Part shown: positions 1-8,415 of the stretch, piece after piece
How the letters are laid out: every line of letters begins with the position of its first letter
How positions within the stretch are numbered: position 1 is the stretch's first letter
Origin: Brugia malayi
Taxonomy: Eukaryota > Nematoda > Chromadorea > Rhabditida > Onchocercidae
NCBI RefSeq assembly: GCF_000002995.4
Contig: NW_025062372.1
Span: forward strand, 1-14,230
Direction: 5' to 3'
Length of the DNA stretch: 14,230 nt
Program-made: the position numbers and the translations under genes
The notes under the pieces: generated by a model
The model's database searches: none
What the model saw: only the letters and a program-made list of their open reading frames with translations
Told to the model about the DNA's origin: nothing

Positions 1-3
1 TTG

Positions 4-303
4 TAGTTTTCTTACATTAGACAAGGAAATTGGTTCTAATTTATCAATTTTAATTTTAATTAAGTGCCAAACTACTAAAAAAGCTTATTTTGAAATTAAT
101 TGACTATGTTACGTGAATTGTACCAGTGCTGGTCGTATATTGCGTTGTCATTTTATAGTTTAAATATTAAAATACGCTTTTGTAATTAAGTTTTGCGCAT
201 AAATTCATCAGCAAAATTAATAAAACTTTCAATTAATCATGATTTTAATTCAATTTAAGAATTTAAATTAAATTTAAATTTTGAATTTTTTTAAAATTTG
301 TTA
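4..303 (+). repeat. Satellite monomer 1 (300 bp)
   Basis: This is the shortest complete copy. It has T at offset 47, 6A and a collapsed tail T7A4, and ends in A. It reads 'ccaaactac' with three A rather than four, a loss otherwise seen only in copy 44. Confidence 0.95.
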
Positions 304-625
304 TAGTTTTCTTACATTAGACAAGGAAATTGGTTCTAATTTATCAATTTTAATTTTAATTAAGTGCCAAAACTACTAAAAAAAGCTTATTTTGAAATTA
401 ATTGACTATGTTACGTGAATTGTACCAGTGCTGGTCGTATATTGCGTTGTCATTTTATAGTTTAAATATTAAAATACGCTTTTGTAATTAAGTTTTGCGC
501 ATAAATTCATCAGCAAAATTAATAAAACTTTCAATTAATCATGATTTTAATTCAATTTAAGAATTTAAATTAAATTTAAATTCAAATTTAAGTTTTGAAT
601 TTATTAAAAATTTTAAAATTTGTTG
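304..625 (+). repeat. Satellite monomer 2, long form (322 bp)
   Basis: It has T at 47 and 7A, and carries the 12-bp insertion at 581-592 together with 'gaatttatt'. Confidence 0.97.
581..592. repeat. 12-bp insertion defining the long monomer form (shown in copy 2)
   Basis: 'ttcaaatttaag' is inserted before 'ttttgaat'. It is a near copy of 'ttcaatttaag' 30 bp upstream (551-561), differing by one A. The same insertion is at 2456, 4951, 5885 and 8372, with a one-base-shorter form at 4323. Related forms are 'ttcaattaag' at 7131, 'ttcaatttaag' at 9319 (an exact match to the upstream motif) and 'ttcaatttaat' at 9000, 10250, 11803 and 12427. It usually travels with 'gaatttatt' in place of 'gaattttt' just downstream. 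Partial duplication of the upstream motif is the simplest origin. Confidence 0.8.
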
Positions 626-704
626 TAGTTTTCTTACATTAGACAAGGAAATTGGTTCTAATTTATCAATTTTAATTTTAATTAAGTGCCAAAACTACTA
701 AAAA

Positions 705-710
705 AAGCTT
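705..710. other. HindIII site once per monomer (AAGCTT, offsets 80-85)
   Basis: AAGCTT occurs at the same place in 40 of 46 copies. Copies 20, 26, 27, 36, 40 and 43 read AGCTAA instead (T to A at offset 85) and lack it. HindIII would therefore give a ladder of about 310 bp with some dimers, and a trimer across adjacent copies 26 and 27. The monomer also carries one PacI (TTAATTAA), FspI (TGCGCA) and RsaI (GTAC) site. Confidence 0.85.
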
Positions 711-725
711 ATTTTGAAATTAATT

Positions 726-775
726 GACTATGTTACGTGAATTGTACCAGTGCTGGTCGTATATTGCGTTGTCAT
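726..775 (+). repeat. Invariant G+C-richer core of the monomer (offsets 101-150), shown in copy 3
   Basis: This 50-bp block has 21 G/C bases (42%), against about 21% for the monomer as a whole, and contains most of its sequence complexity. By eye it is unchanged in copies 1-42 and in copy 44. It is altered only in copy 43 (TTG to TCG plus a lost C near 13220), copy 45 (TTG to TCG near 13844) and copy 46 (three bases lost near 14147-14153). Such uneven conservation within a satellite monomer is what a protein-binding box, such as a centromere-protein site, would produce. Homogenisation alone could also do so, and no known box such as the CENP-B box is present. Confidence 0.85.
734..761. other. 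Dyad/hairpin in the core: TACG..ACCAG-TG-CTGGT-CGTA (shown in copy 3)
   Basis: ACCAG (746-750) and CTGGT (753-757) are perfect inverted 5-mers with a 2-base spacer. CGTA (758-761) follows directly and can pair with TACG (734-737), leaving an 8-base one-sided bulge (738-745). The structure sits in the invariant core and recurs in every copy. A 2-base loop is too tight for a stable hairpin without opening the inner pair, so a dyad protein-binding site is as likely as an RNA or cruciform stem. Function is unknown. Confidence 0.6.
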
Positions 776-795
776 TTTATAGTTTAAATATTAAA

Positions 796-824
796 ATACG
801 CTTTTGTAATTAAGTTTTGCGCAT
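796..824. other. Imperfect stem ATACGC / GCGCAT around a 17-base loop (shown in copy 3)
   Basis: ATACGC (796-801) and GCGCAT (819-824) can pair at five of six positions, with one A-C mismatch. They flank a 17-base A+T-rich loop that holds two direct TTTTG motifs. The element is present in all copies; copies 45 and 46 lose one A just after it. It may be fortuitous. Confidence 0.35.
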
Positions 825-858
825 AAATTCATCAGCAAAATTAATAAAACTTTCAATT

Positions 859-868
859 AATCATGATT
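859..868. other. Perfect 10-bp palindrome AATCATGATT (offsets 234-243, shown in copy 3)
   Basis: The sequence equals its own reverse complement and includes a BspHI site (TCATGA). It recurs unchanged in every complete copy and marks the boundary between the conserved part of the monomer and the variable A+T tail. No function can be assigned. Confidence 0.6.
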
Positions 869-870
869 TT

Positions 871-911
871 AATTCAATTTAAGAATTTAAATTAAATTTA
901 AATTTTGAATT
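871..911. repeat. Inverted repeat spanning the variable tail (shown in copy 3)
   Basis: AATTCAA (871-877) and TTGAATT (905-911) are inverted 7-mers. Flanking TTTAA/TTAAA can extend the pairing with a 2-base bulge. The region between them is built only of A, T and one G. Nearly all insertions that distinguish long from short monomers fall inside this inverted repeat, so a hairpin-forming or slippage-prone site is a reasonable inference. Confidence 0.6.
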
Positions 912-929
912 TTTAAAAATTTTAAAATT
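910..929. other. Alternating A/T runs at the monomer end (shown in copy 3)
   Basis: After 'tgaa' the copy runs T5, A5, T4, A4, T3 and then G. Run lengths vary between copies: T7A4 in copy 1; T5A4T3A4 in copies 4 and 15; T6A4T4A4 in 5, 7, 11, 34 and 35; T4A3T3A4 in 25; T5A3T5A3 in 45. A/T runs spaced about 9-10 bases apart are expected to bend or stiffen DNA. They are also where polymerases and sequencers miscount, so single-base run differences deserve less trust than substitutions. Confidence 0.55.
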
Positions 930-934
930 TGTTG

Positions 935-1241
935 TAGTTTTCTTACATTAGACAAGGAAATTGGTTCTAATTTATCAATTCTAATTTTAATTAAGTGCCA
1001 AAACTACTAAAAAAAGCTTATTTTGAAATTAATTGACTATGTTACGTGAATTGTACCAGTGCTGGTCGTATATTGCGTTGTCATTTTATAGTTTAAATAT
1101 TAAAATACGCTTTTGTAATTAAGTTTTGCGCATAAATTCATCAGCAAAATTAATAAAACTTTCAATTAATCATGATTTTAATTCAATTTAAGAATTTAAA
1201 TTAAATTTAAATTTTGAATTTTTAAAATTTAAAATTTGTTA
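935..1241 (+). repeat. Satellite monomer 4, C variant (307 bp)
   Basis: It has C at offset 47 (base 981), 7A and tail T5A4T3A4, and ends in A. At all marker sites it is identical to copy 15. Confidence 0.97.
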
Positions 1242-1550
1242 TAGTTTTCTTACATTAGACAAGGAAATTGGTTCTAATTTATCAATTTTAATTTTAATTA
1301 AGTGCCAAAACTACTAAAAAAAGCTTATTTTGAAATTAATTGACTATGTTACGTGAATTGTACCAGTGCTGGTCGTATATTGCGTTGTCATTTTATAGTT
1401 TAAATATTAAAATACGCTTTTGTAATTAAGTTTTGCGCATAAATTCATCAGCAAAATTAATAAAACTTTCAATTAATCATGATTTTAATTCAATTTAAGA
1501 ATTTAAATTAAATTTAAATTTTGAATTTTTTAAAATTTTAAAATTTGTTA
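1242..1550 (+). repeat. Satellite monomer 5 (309 bp)
   Basis: It has T at 47, 7A and tail T6A4T4A4, and ends in A. Confidence 0.97.
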
Positions 1551-1860
1551 TAGTTTTCTTACATTAGACAAGGAAATTGGTTCTAATTTATCAATTTTAA
1601 TTTTAATTAAGTGCCAAAACTACTAAAAAAAGCTTATTTTGAAATTAATTGACTATGTTACGTGAATTGTACCAGTGCTGGTCGTATATTGCGTTGTCAT
1701 TTTATAGTTTAAATATTAAAATACGCTTTTGTAATTAAGTTTTGCGCATAAATTCATCAGCAAAATTAATAAAACTTTCAATTAATCATGATTTTAATTC
1801 AATTTAAGAATTTAAATTAAATTTAAATTTTGAATTTATTAAAAATTTTAAAATTTGTTG
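1551..1860 (+). repeat. Satellite monomer 6 (310 bp)
   Basis: It has T at 47 and 7A. It carries the 'gaatttatt' marker of long copies but lacks the 12-bp insertion, so it looks like a recombinant or a deletion product. Confidence 0.97.
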
Positions 1861-2178
1861 TAGTTTTCTTACATTAGACAAGGAAATTGGTTCTAATTTA
1901 TCAATTTAATTTTAATTAAGTGCCAAAACTACTAAAAAAAGCTTATTTTGAAATTAATTGACTATGTTACGTGAATTGTACCAGTGCTGGTCGTATATTG
2001 CGTTGTCATTTTATAGTTTAAATATTAAAATACGCTTTTGTAATTAAGTTTTGCGCATAAATTCATCAGCAAAATTAATAAAACTTTCAATTAATCATGA
2101 TTTTAATTCAATTTAAGAATTTAAATTAAATTAAATCAAATTTAAATTTTGAATTTTTTAAAATTTTAAAATTTGTTG
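1861..2178 (+). repeat. Satellite monomer 7, unique long form (318 bp)
   Basis: It carries a different 10-bp insertion, 'ttaaatcaaa' at 2131-2140, with ordinary 'gaattttt' downstream. One T is missing near offset 46. It has 7A. Confidence 0.97.
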
Positions 2179-2500
2179 TAGTTTTCTTACATTAGACAAG
2201 GAAATTGGTTCTAATTTATCAATTTTAATTTTAATTAAGTGCCAAAACTACTAAAAAAAGCTTATTTTGAAATTAATTGACTATGTTACGTGAATTGTAC
2301 CAGTGCTGGTCGTATATTGCGTTGTCATTTTATAGTTTAAATATTAAAATACGCTTTTGTAATTAAGTTTTGCGCATAAATTCATCAGCAAAATTAATAA
2401 AACTTTCAATTAATCATGATTTTAATTCAATTTAAGAATTTAAATTAAATTTAAATTCAAATTTAAGTTTTGAATTTATTAAAAATTTTAAAATTTGTTG
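2179..2500 (+). repeat. Satellite monomer 8, long form (322 bp)
   Basis: It has T at 47 and 7A, with the insertion at 2456-2467 and 'gaatttatt'. Its tail is the same as that of copy 2. Confidence 0.97.
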
Positions 2501-2810
2501 TAGTTTTCTTACATTAGACAAGGAAATTGGTTCTAATTTATCAATTCTAATTTTAATTAAGTGCCAAAACTACTAAAAAAAGCTTATTTTGAAATTAATT
2601 GACTATGTTACGTGAATTGTACCAGTGCTGGTCGTATATTGCGTTGTCATTTTATAGTTTAAATATTAAAATACGCTTTTGTAATTAAGTTTTGCGCATA
2701 AATTCATCAGCAAAATTAATAAAACTTTCAATTAATCATGATTTTAATTCAATTTAAGAATTTAAATTAAATTTAAATTTTGAATTTTTTAAAAATTTTA
2801 AAATTTGTTA
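2501..2810 (+). repeat. Satellite monomer 9, C variant (310 bp)
   Basis: It has C at 47, 7A and tail T6A5T4A4, and ends in A. It directly follows a long copy. Confidence 0.97.
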
Positions 2811-3119
2811 TAGTTTTCTTACATTAGACAAGGAAATTGGTTCTAATTTATCAATTTTAATTTTAATTAAGTGCCAAAACTACTAAAAAAAGCTTATTTT
2901 GAAATTAATTGACTATGTTACGTGAATTGTACCAGTGCTGGTCGTATATTGCGTTGTCATTTTATAGTTTAAATATTAAAATACGCTTTTGTAATTAAGT
3001 TTTGCGCATAAATTCATCAGCAAAATTAATAAAACTTTCAATTAATCATGATTTTAATTCAATTTAAGAATTTAAATTAAATTTAAATTTTGAATTTTTA
3101 AAAATTTTAAAATTTGTTG
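2811..3119 (+). repeat. Satellite monomer 10 (309 bp)
   Basis: It has T at 47, 7A and tail T5A5T4A4, matching copy 3 at the marker sites. Confidence 0.97.
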
Positions 3120-3428
3120 TAGTTTTCTTACATTAGACAAGGAAATTGGTTCTAATTTATCAATTTTAATTTTAATTAAGTGCCAAAACTACTAAAAAAA
3201 GCTTATTTTGAAATTAATTGACTATGTTACGTGAATTGTACCAGTGCTGGTCGTATATTGCGTTGTCATTTTATAGTTTAAATATTAAAATACGCTTTTG
3301 TAATTAAGTTTTGCGCATAAATTCATCAGCAAAATTAATAAAACTTTCAATTAATCATGATTTTAATTCAATTTAAGAATTTAAATTAAATTTAAATTTT
3401 GAATTTTTTAAAATTTTAAAATTTGTTA
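3120..3428 (+). repeat. Satellite monomer 11 (309 bp)
   Basis: It has T at 47, 7A and tail T6A4T4A4, and ends in A, matching copy 5 at the marker sites. Confidence 0.97.
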
Positions 3429-3736
3429 TAGTTTTCTTACATTAGACAAGGAAATTGGTTCTAATTTATCAATTTTAATTTTAATTAAGTGCCAAAACTA
3501 CTAAAAAAGCTTATTTTGAAATTAATTGACTATGTTACGTGAATTGTACCAGTGCTGGTCGTATATTGCGTTGTCATTTTATAGTTTAAATATTAAAATA
3601 CGCTTTTGTAATTAAGTTTTGCGCATAAATTCATCAGCAAAATTAATAAAACTTTCAATTAATCATGATTTTAATTCAATTTAAGAATTTAAATTAAATT
3701 TAAATTTTGAATTTTTAAAAATTTTAAAATTTGTTG
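3429..3736 (+). repeat. Satellite monomer 12 (308 bp)
   Basis: It has T at 47 and tail T5A5T4A4. It is the first 6A copy after copy 1. Confidence 0.97.
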
Positions 3737-4045
3737 TAGTTTTCTTACATTAGACAAGGAAATTGGTTCTAATTTATCAATTCTAATTTTAATTAAGTGC
3801 CAAAACTACTAAAAAAGCTTATTTTGAAATTAATTGACTATGTTACGTGAATTGTACCAGTGCTGGTCGTATATTGCGTTGTCATTTTATAGTTTAAATA
3901 TTAAAATACGCTTTTGTAATTAAGTTTTGCGCATAAATTCATCAGCAAAATTAATAAAACTTTCAATTAATCATGATTTTAATTCAATTTAAGAATTTAA
4001 ATTAAATTTAAATTTTGAATTTTTTAAAAATTTTAAAATTTGTTG
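3737..4045 (+). repeat. Satellite monomer 13, C variant (309 bp)
   Basis: It has C at 47, 6A and tail T6A5T4A4. It resembles copy 9 apart from the 6A run and terminal G. Confidence 0.97.
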
Positions 4046-4366
4046 TAGTTTTCTTACATTAGACAAGGAAATTGGTTCTAATTTATCAATTTTAATTTTA
4101 ATTAAGTGCCAAAACTACTAAAAAAAGCTTATTTTGAAATTAATTGACTATGTTACGTGAATTGTACCAGTGCTGGTCGTATATTGCGTTGTCATTTTAT
4201 AGTTTAAATATTAAAATACGCTTTTGTAATTAAGTTTTGCGCATAAATTCATCAGCAAAATTAATAAAACTTTCAATTAATCATGATTTTAATTCAATTT
4301 AAGAATTTAAATTAAATTTAAATCAAATTTAAGTTTTGAATTTATTAAAAATTTTAAAATTTGTTG
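4046..4366 (+). repeat. Satellite monomer 14, long form (321 bp)
   Basis: It has T at 47 and 7A. The insertion is one base shorter ('tcaaatttaag', 4323-4333), with 'gaatttatt'. Confidence 0.97.
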
Positions 4367-4673
4367 TAGTTTTCTTACATTAGACAAGGAAATTGGTTCT
4401 AATTTATCAATTCTAATTTTAATTAAGTGCCAAAACTACTAAAAAAAGCTTATTTTGAAATTAATTGACTATGTTACGTGAATTGTACCAGTGCTGGTCG
4501 TATATTGCGTTGTCATTTTATAGTTTAAATATTAAAATACGCTTTTGTAATTAAGTTTTGCGCATAAATTCATCAGCAAAATTAATAAAACTTTCAATTA
4601 ATCATGATTTTAATTCAATTTAAGAATTTAAATTAAATTTAAATTTTGAATTTTTAAAATTTAAAATTTGTTA
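4367..4673 (+). repeat. Satellite monomer 15, C variant (307 bp)
   Basis: It has C at 47, 7A and tail T5A4T3A4, and ends in A. It matches copy 4, exactly 11 copies (3,432 bp) upstream, at all marker sites. Confidence 0.97.
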
Positions 4674-4994
4674 TAGTTTTCTTACATTAGACAAGGAAAT
4701 TGGTTCTAATTTATCAATTTTAATTTTAATTAAGTGCCAAAACTACTAAAAAAAGCTTATTTTGAAATTAATTGACTATGTTACGTGAATTGTACCAGTG
4801 CTGGTCGTATATTGCGTTGTCATTTTATAGTTTAAATATTAAAATACGCTTTTGTAATTAAGTTTTGCGCATAAATTCATCAGCAAAATTAATAAAACTT
4901 TCAATTAATCATGATTTTAATTCAATTTAAGAATTTAAATTAAATTTAAATTCAAATTTAAGTTTTGAATTTATTAAAATTTTAAAATTTGTTG
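4674..4994 (+). repeat. Satellite monomer 16, long form (321 bp)
   Basis: It has T at 47 and 7A, with the insertion at 4951-4962 and 'gaatttatt' followed by A4T4A4. Confidence 0.97.
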
Positions 4995-5303
4995 TAGTTT
5001 TCTTACATTAGACAAGGAAATTGGTTCTAATTTATCAATTTTAATTTTAATTAAGTGCCAAAACTACTAAAAAAAGCTTATTTTGAAATTAATTGACTAT
5101 GTTACGTGAATTGTACCAGTGCTGGTCGTATATTGCGTTGTCATTTTATAGTTTAAATATTAAAATACGCTTTTGTAATTAAGTTTTGCGCATAAATTCA
5201 TCAGCAAAATTAATAAAACTTTCAATTAATCATGATTTTAATTCAATTTAAGAATTTAAATTAAATTTAAATTTTGAATTTTTAAAAATTTTAAAATTTG
5301 TTG
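4995..5303 (+). repeat. Satellite monomer 17 (309 bp)
   Basis: It has T at 47, 7A and tail T5A5T4A4, like copies 3 and 10. Confidence 0.97.
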
Positions 5304-5612
5304 TAGTTTTCTTACATTAGACAAGGAAATTGGTTCTAATTTATCAATTTTAATTTTAATTAAGTGCCAAAACTACTAAAAAAAGCTTATTTTGAAATTA
5401 ATTGACTATGTTACGTGAATTGTACCAGTGCTGGTCGTATATTGCGTTGTCATTTTATAGTTTAAATATTAAAATACGCTTTTGTAATTAAGTTTTGCGC
5501 ATAAATTCATCAGCAAAATTAATAAAACTTTCAATTAATCATGATTTTAATTCAATTTAAGAATTTAAATTAAATTTAAATTTTGAATTTTTTAAAAATT
5601 TAAAATTTGTTA
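5304..5612 (+). repeat. Satellite monomer 18 (309 bp)
   Basis: It has T at 47, 7A and tail T6A5T3A4, and ends in A. Confidence 0.97.
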
Positions 5613-5929
5613 TAGTTTTCTTACATTAGACAAGGAAATTGGTTCTAATTTATCAAATTTTAATTAAGTGCCAAAACTACTAAAAAAAGCTTATTTTGAA
5701 ATTAATTGACTATGTTACGTGAATTGTACCAGTGCTGGTCGTATATTGCGTTGTCATTTTATAGTTTAAATATTAAAATACGCTTTTGTAATTAAGTTTT
5801 GCGCATAAATTCATCAGCAAAATTAATAAAACTTTCAATTAATCATGATTTTAATTCAATTTAAGAATTTAAATTAAATTTAAATTCAAATTTAAGTTTT
5901 GAATTTATTAAAAATTTTAAAATTTGTTG
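5613..5929 (+). repeat. Satellite monomer 19, long form with private deletion (317 bp)
   Basis: It carries the insertion at 5885-5896 and 'gaatttatt', with 7A. A private 5-bp loss in the 'ttaatttt' direct repeats near 5655 removes the offset-47 site. Confidence 0.97.
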
Positions 5930-6237
5930 TAGTTTTCTTACATTAGACAAGGAAATTGGTTCTAATTTATCAATTCTAATTTTAATTAAGTGCCAAAACT
6001 ACTAAAAAAGCTAATTTTGAAATTAATTGACTATGTTACGTGAATTGTACCAGTGCTGGTCGTATATTGCGTTGTCATTTTATAGTTTAAATATTAAAAT
6101 ACGCTTTTGTAATTAAGTTTTGCGCATAAATTCATCAGCAAAATTAATAAAACTTTCAATTAATCATGATTTTAATTCAATTTAAGAATTTAAATTAAAT
6201 TTAAATTTTGAATTTTTAAAAATTTTAAAATTTGTTG
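5930..6237 (+). repeat. Satellite monomer 20, C and HindIII-less (308 bp)
   Basis: It has C at 47, 6A and tail T5A5T4A4. It is the first copy with AGCTAA instead of AGCTTA. Confidence 0.97.
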
Positions 6238-6545
6238 TAGTTTTCTTACATTAGACAAGGAAATTGGTTCTAATTTATCAATTTTAATTTTAATTAAGTG
6301 CCAAAACTACTAAAAAAAGCTTATTTTGAAATTAATTGACTATGTTACGTGAATTGTACCAGTGCTGGTCGTATATTGCGTTGTCATTTTATAGTTTAAA
6401 TATTAAAATACGCTTTTGTAATTAAGTTTTGCGCATAAATTCATCAGCAAAATTAATAAAACTTTCAATTAATCATGATTTTAATTCAATTTAAGAATTT
6501 AAATTAAATTTAAATTTTGAATTTTTAAAATTTTAAAATTTGTTG
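6238..6545 (+). repeat. Satellite monomer 21 (308 bp)
   Basis: It has T at 47, 7A and tail T5A4T4A4, and matches the next copy at the marker sites. Confidence 0.97.
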
Positions 6546-6853
6546 TAGTTTTCTTACATTAGACAAGGAAATTGGTTCTAATTTATCAATTTTAATTTTA
6601 ATTAAGTGCCAAAACTACTAAAAAAAGCTTATTTTGAAATTAATTGACTATGTTACGTGAATTGTACCAGTGCTGGTCGTATATTGCGTTGTCATTTTAT
6701 AGTTTAAATATTAAAATACGCTTTTGTAATTAAGTTTTGCGCATAAATTCATCAGCAAAATTAATAAAACTTTCAATTAATCATGATTTTAATTCAATTT
6801 AAGAATTTAAATTAAATTTAAATTTTGAATTTTTAAAATTTTAAAATTTGTTG
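6546..6853 (+). repeat. Satellite monomer 22 (308 bp)
   Basis: It has T at 47, 7A and tail T5A4T4A4. It is indistinguishable by markers from copy 21, consistent with a recent tandem duplication. Confidence 0.97.
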
Positions 6854-7172
6854 TAGTTTTCTTACATTAGACAAGGAAATTGGTTCTAATTTATCAATTT
6901 TAATTTTAATTAAGTGCCAAAACTACTAAAAAAAGCTTATTTTGAAATTAATTGACTATGTTACGTGAATTGTACCAGTGCTGGTCGTATATTGCGTTGT
7001 CATTTTATAGTTTAAATATTAAAATACGCTTTTGTAATTAAGTTTTGCGCATAAATTCATCAGCAAAATTAATAAAACTTTCAATTAATCATGATTTTAA
7101 TTCAATTTAAGAATTTAAATTAAATTTAAATTCAATTAAGTTTTGAATTTATTAAAATTTTAAAATTTGTTG
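6854..7172 (+). repeat. Satellite monomer 23, long form (319 bp)
   Basis: It has T at 47 and 7A, with the shortened insertion 'ttcaattaag' (7131-7140) and 'gaatttatt'. Confidence 0.97.
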
Positions 7173-7483
7173 TAGTTTTCTTACATTAGACAAGGAAATT
7201 GGTTCTAATTTATCAATTCTAATTTTAATTAAGTGCCAAAACTACTAAAAAAAGCTTATTTTGAAATTAATTGACTATGTTACGTGAATTGTACCAGTGC
7301 TGGTCGTATATTGCGTTGTCATTTTATAGTTTAAATATTAAAATACGCTTTTGTAATTAAGTTTTGCGCATAAATTCATCAGCAAAATTAATAAAACTTT
7401 CAATTAATCATGATTTTAATTCAATTTAAGAATTTAAATTAAATTTAAATTTTTGAATTTATTAAAAATTTTAAAATTTGTTG
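7173..7483 (+). repeat. Satellite monomer 24, C variant (311 bp)
   Basis: It has C at 47 and 7A. It lacks the insertion but has 'gaatttatt' and an extra T before 'tgaa'. Confidence 0.97.
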
Positions 7484-7787
7484 TAGTTTTCTTACATTAG
7501 ACAAGGAAATTGGTTCTAATTTATCAATTTTAATTTTAATTAAGTGCCAAAACTACTAAAAAAGCTTATTTTGAAATTAATTGACTATGTTACGTGAATT
7601 GTACCAGTGCTGGTCGTATATTGCGTTGTCATTTTATAGTTTAAATATTAAAATACGCTTTTGTAATTAAGTTTTGCGCATAAATTCATCAGCAAAATTA
7701 ATAAAACTTTCAATTAATCATGATTTTAATTCAATTTAAGAATTTAAATTAAATTTAAATTTTGAATTTTAAATTTAAAATTTGTTG
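7484..7787 (+). repeat. Satellite monomer 25 (304 bp)
   Basis: It has T at 47, 6A and the compact tail T4A3T3A4, seen only here. Confidence 0.97.
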
Positions 7788-8095
7788 TAGTTTTCTTACA
7801 TTAGACAAGGAAATTGGTTCTAATTTATCAATTCTAATTTTAATTAAGTGCCAAAACTACTAAAAAAGCTAATTTTGAAATTAATTGACTATGTTACGTG
7901 AATTGTACCAGTGCTGGTCGTATATTGCGTTGTCATTTTATAGTTTAAATATTAAAATACGCTTTTGTAATTAAGTTTTGCGCATAAATTCATCAGCAAA
8001 ATTAATAAAACTTTCAATTAATCATGATTTTAATTCAATTTAAGAATTTAAATTAAATTTAAATTTTGAATTTTTAAAAATTTTAAAATTTGTTG
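7788..8095 (+). repeat. Satellite monomer 26, C and HindIII-less (308 bp)
   Basis: It has C at 47, 6A, AGCTAA and tail T5A5T4A4, matching copy 20 at the marker sites. Confidence 0.97.
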
Positions 8096-8415
8096 TAGTT
8101 TTCTTACATTAGACAAGGAAATTGGTTCTAATTTATCAATTCTAATTTTAATTAAGTGCCAAAACTACTAAAAAAGCTAATTTTGAAATTAATTGACTAT
8201 GTTACGTGAATTGTACCAGTGCTGGTCGTATATTGCGTTGTCATTTTATAGTTTAAATATTAAAATACGCTTTTGTAATTAAGTTTTGCGCATAAATTCA
8301 TCAGCAAAATTAATAAAACTTTCAATTAATCATGATTTTAATTCAATTTAAGAATTTAAATTAAATTTAAATTCAAATTTAAGTTTTGAATTTATTAAAA
8401 TTTTAAAATTTGTTG
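8096..8415 (+). repeat. Satellite monomer 27, C, HindIII-less, long form (320 bp)
   Basis: Its front half matches copies 20 and 26 (C at 47, 6A, AGCTAA). Its tail is the long type, with the insertion at 8372-8383 and 'gaatttatt'. This combination suggests a crossover within the monomer. Confidence 0.97.

Larger units (their letters stand above)
626..934 (+). repeat. Satellite monomer 3, reference copy (309 bp)
   Basis: It has T at 47, 7A and tail T5A5T4A4. It is used as the offset reference because it matches the majority state at most sites. Confidence 0.97.

Noticed and set aside
28..40. 'ggttctaat' resembles a Pol III B box, which would suggest a tRNA- or SINE-derived monomer
   Set aside because: It lacks the second half of the B box, and no A box lies at the proper distance upstream. 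No cloverleaf can be drawn.
116..135. GCACTGGTA on the minus strand looks like a short motif I recall from the Drosophila 1.688 (359-bp) satellite
   Set aside because: The match is about nine bases and does not extend on either side. In a search from memory of A+T-rich satellites this is not evidence of homology.
106..189. A 27-codon ATG-to-TAA reading frame through the core, repeated in nearly every copy
   Set aside because: It is short, has an in-frame TAA just upstream and no start context I recognise. It persists only because the DNA core is conserved as a whole. It is frameshifted in copy 43 and stopped early in copy 46. I see no coding signal.
204..211. CTGATGA on the minus strand (TCATCAG on plus), the first conserved box of hammerhead ribozymes, which occur in some animal satellites
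   Set aside because: A hammerhead also needs a GAAA box just after a short stem II and a matching cleavage triplet. On this strand the next GAAA downstream lies far away, and the GAAA upstream is not followed by a usable stem III and NUH site. The 7-mer is most likely chance.
204..211. UGAUGA as a C box of a C/D snoRNA on the minus strand
   Set aside because: No separate CUGA D box follows at a suitable distance within the monomer, and there is no terminal stem pairing the two ends.
726..775. CENP-B box within the conserved core
   Set aside because: The required TTCG....A..CGGG pattern is absent on both strands. Any centromere-protein site here would have to be of another type.
774..786. 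'ttttatagttt' resembles a yeast-type origin consensus (10 of 11)
   Set aside because: Near matches to this A+T-only consensus are expected by chance in DNA of this composition, and the organism is unknown.
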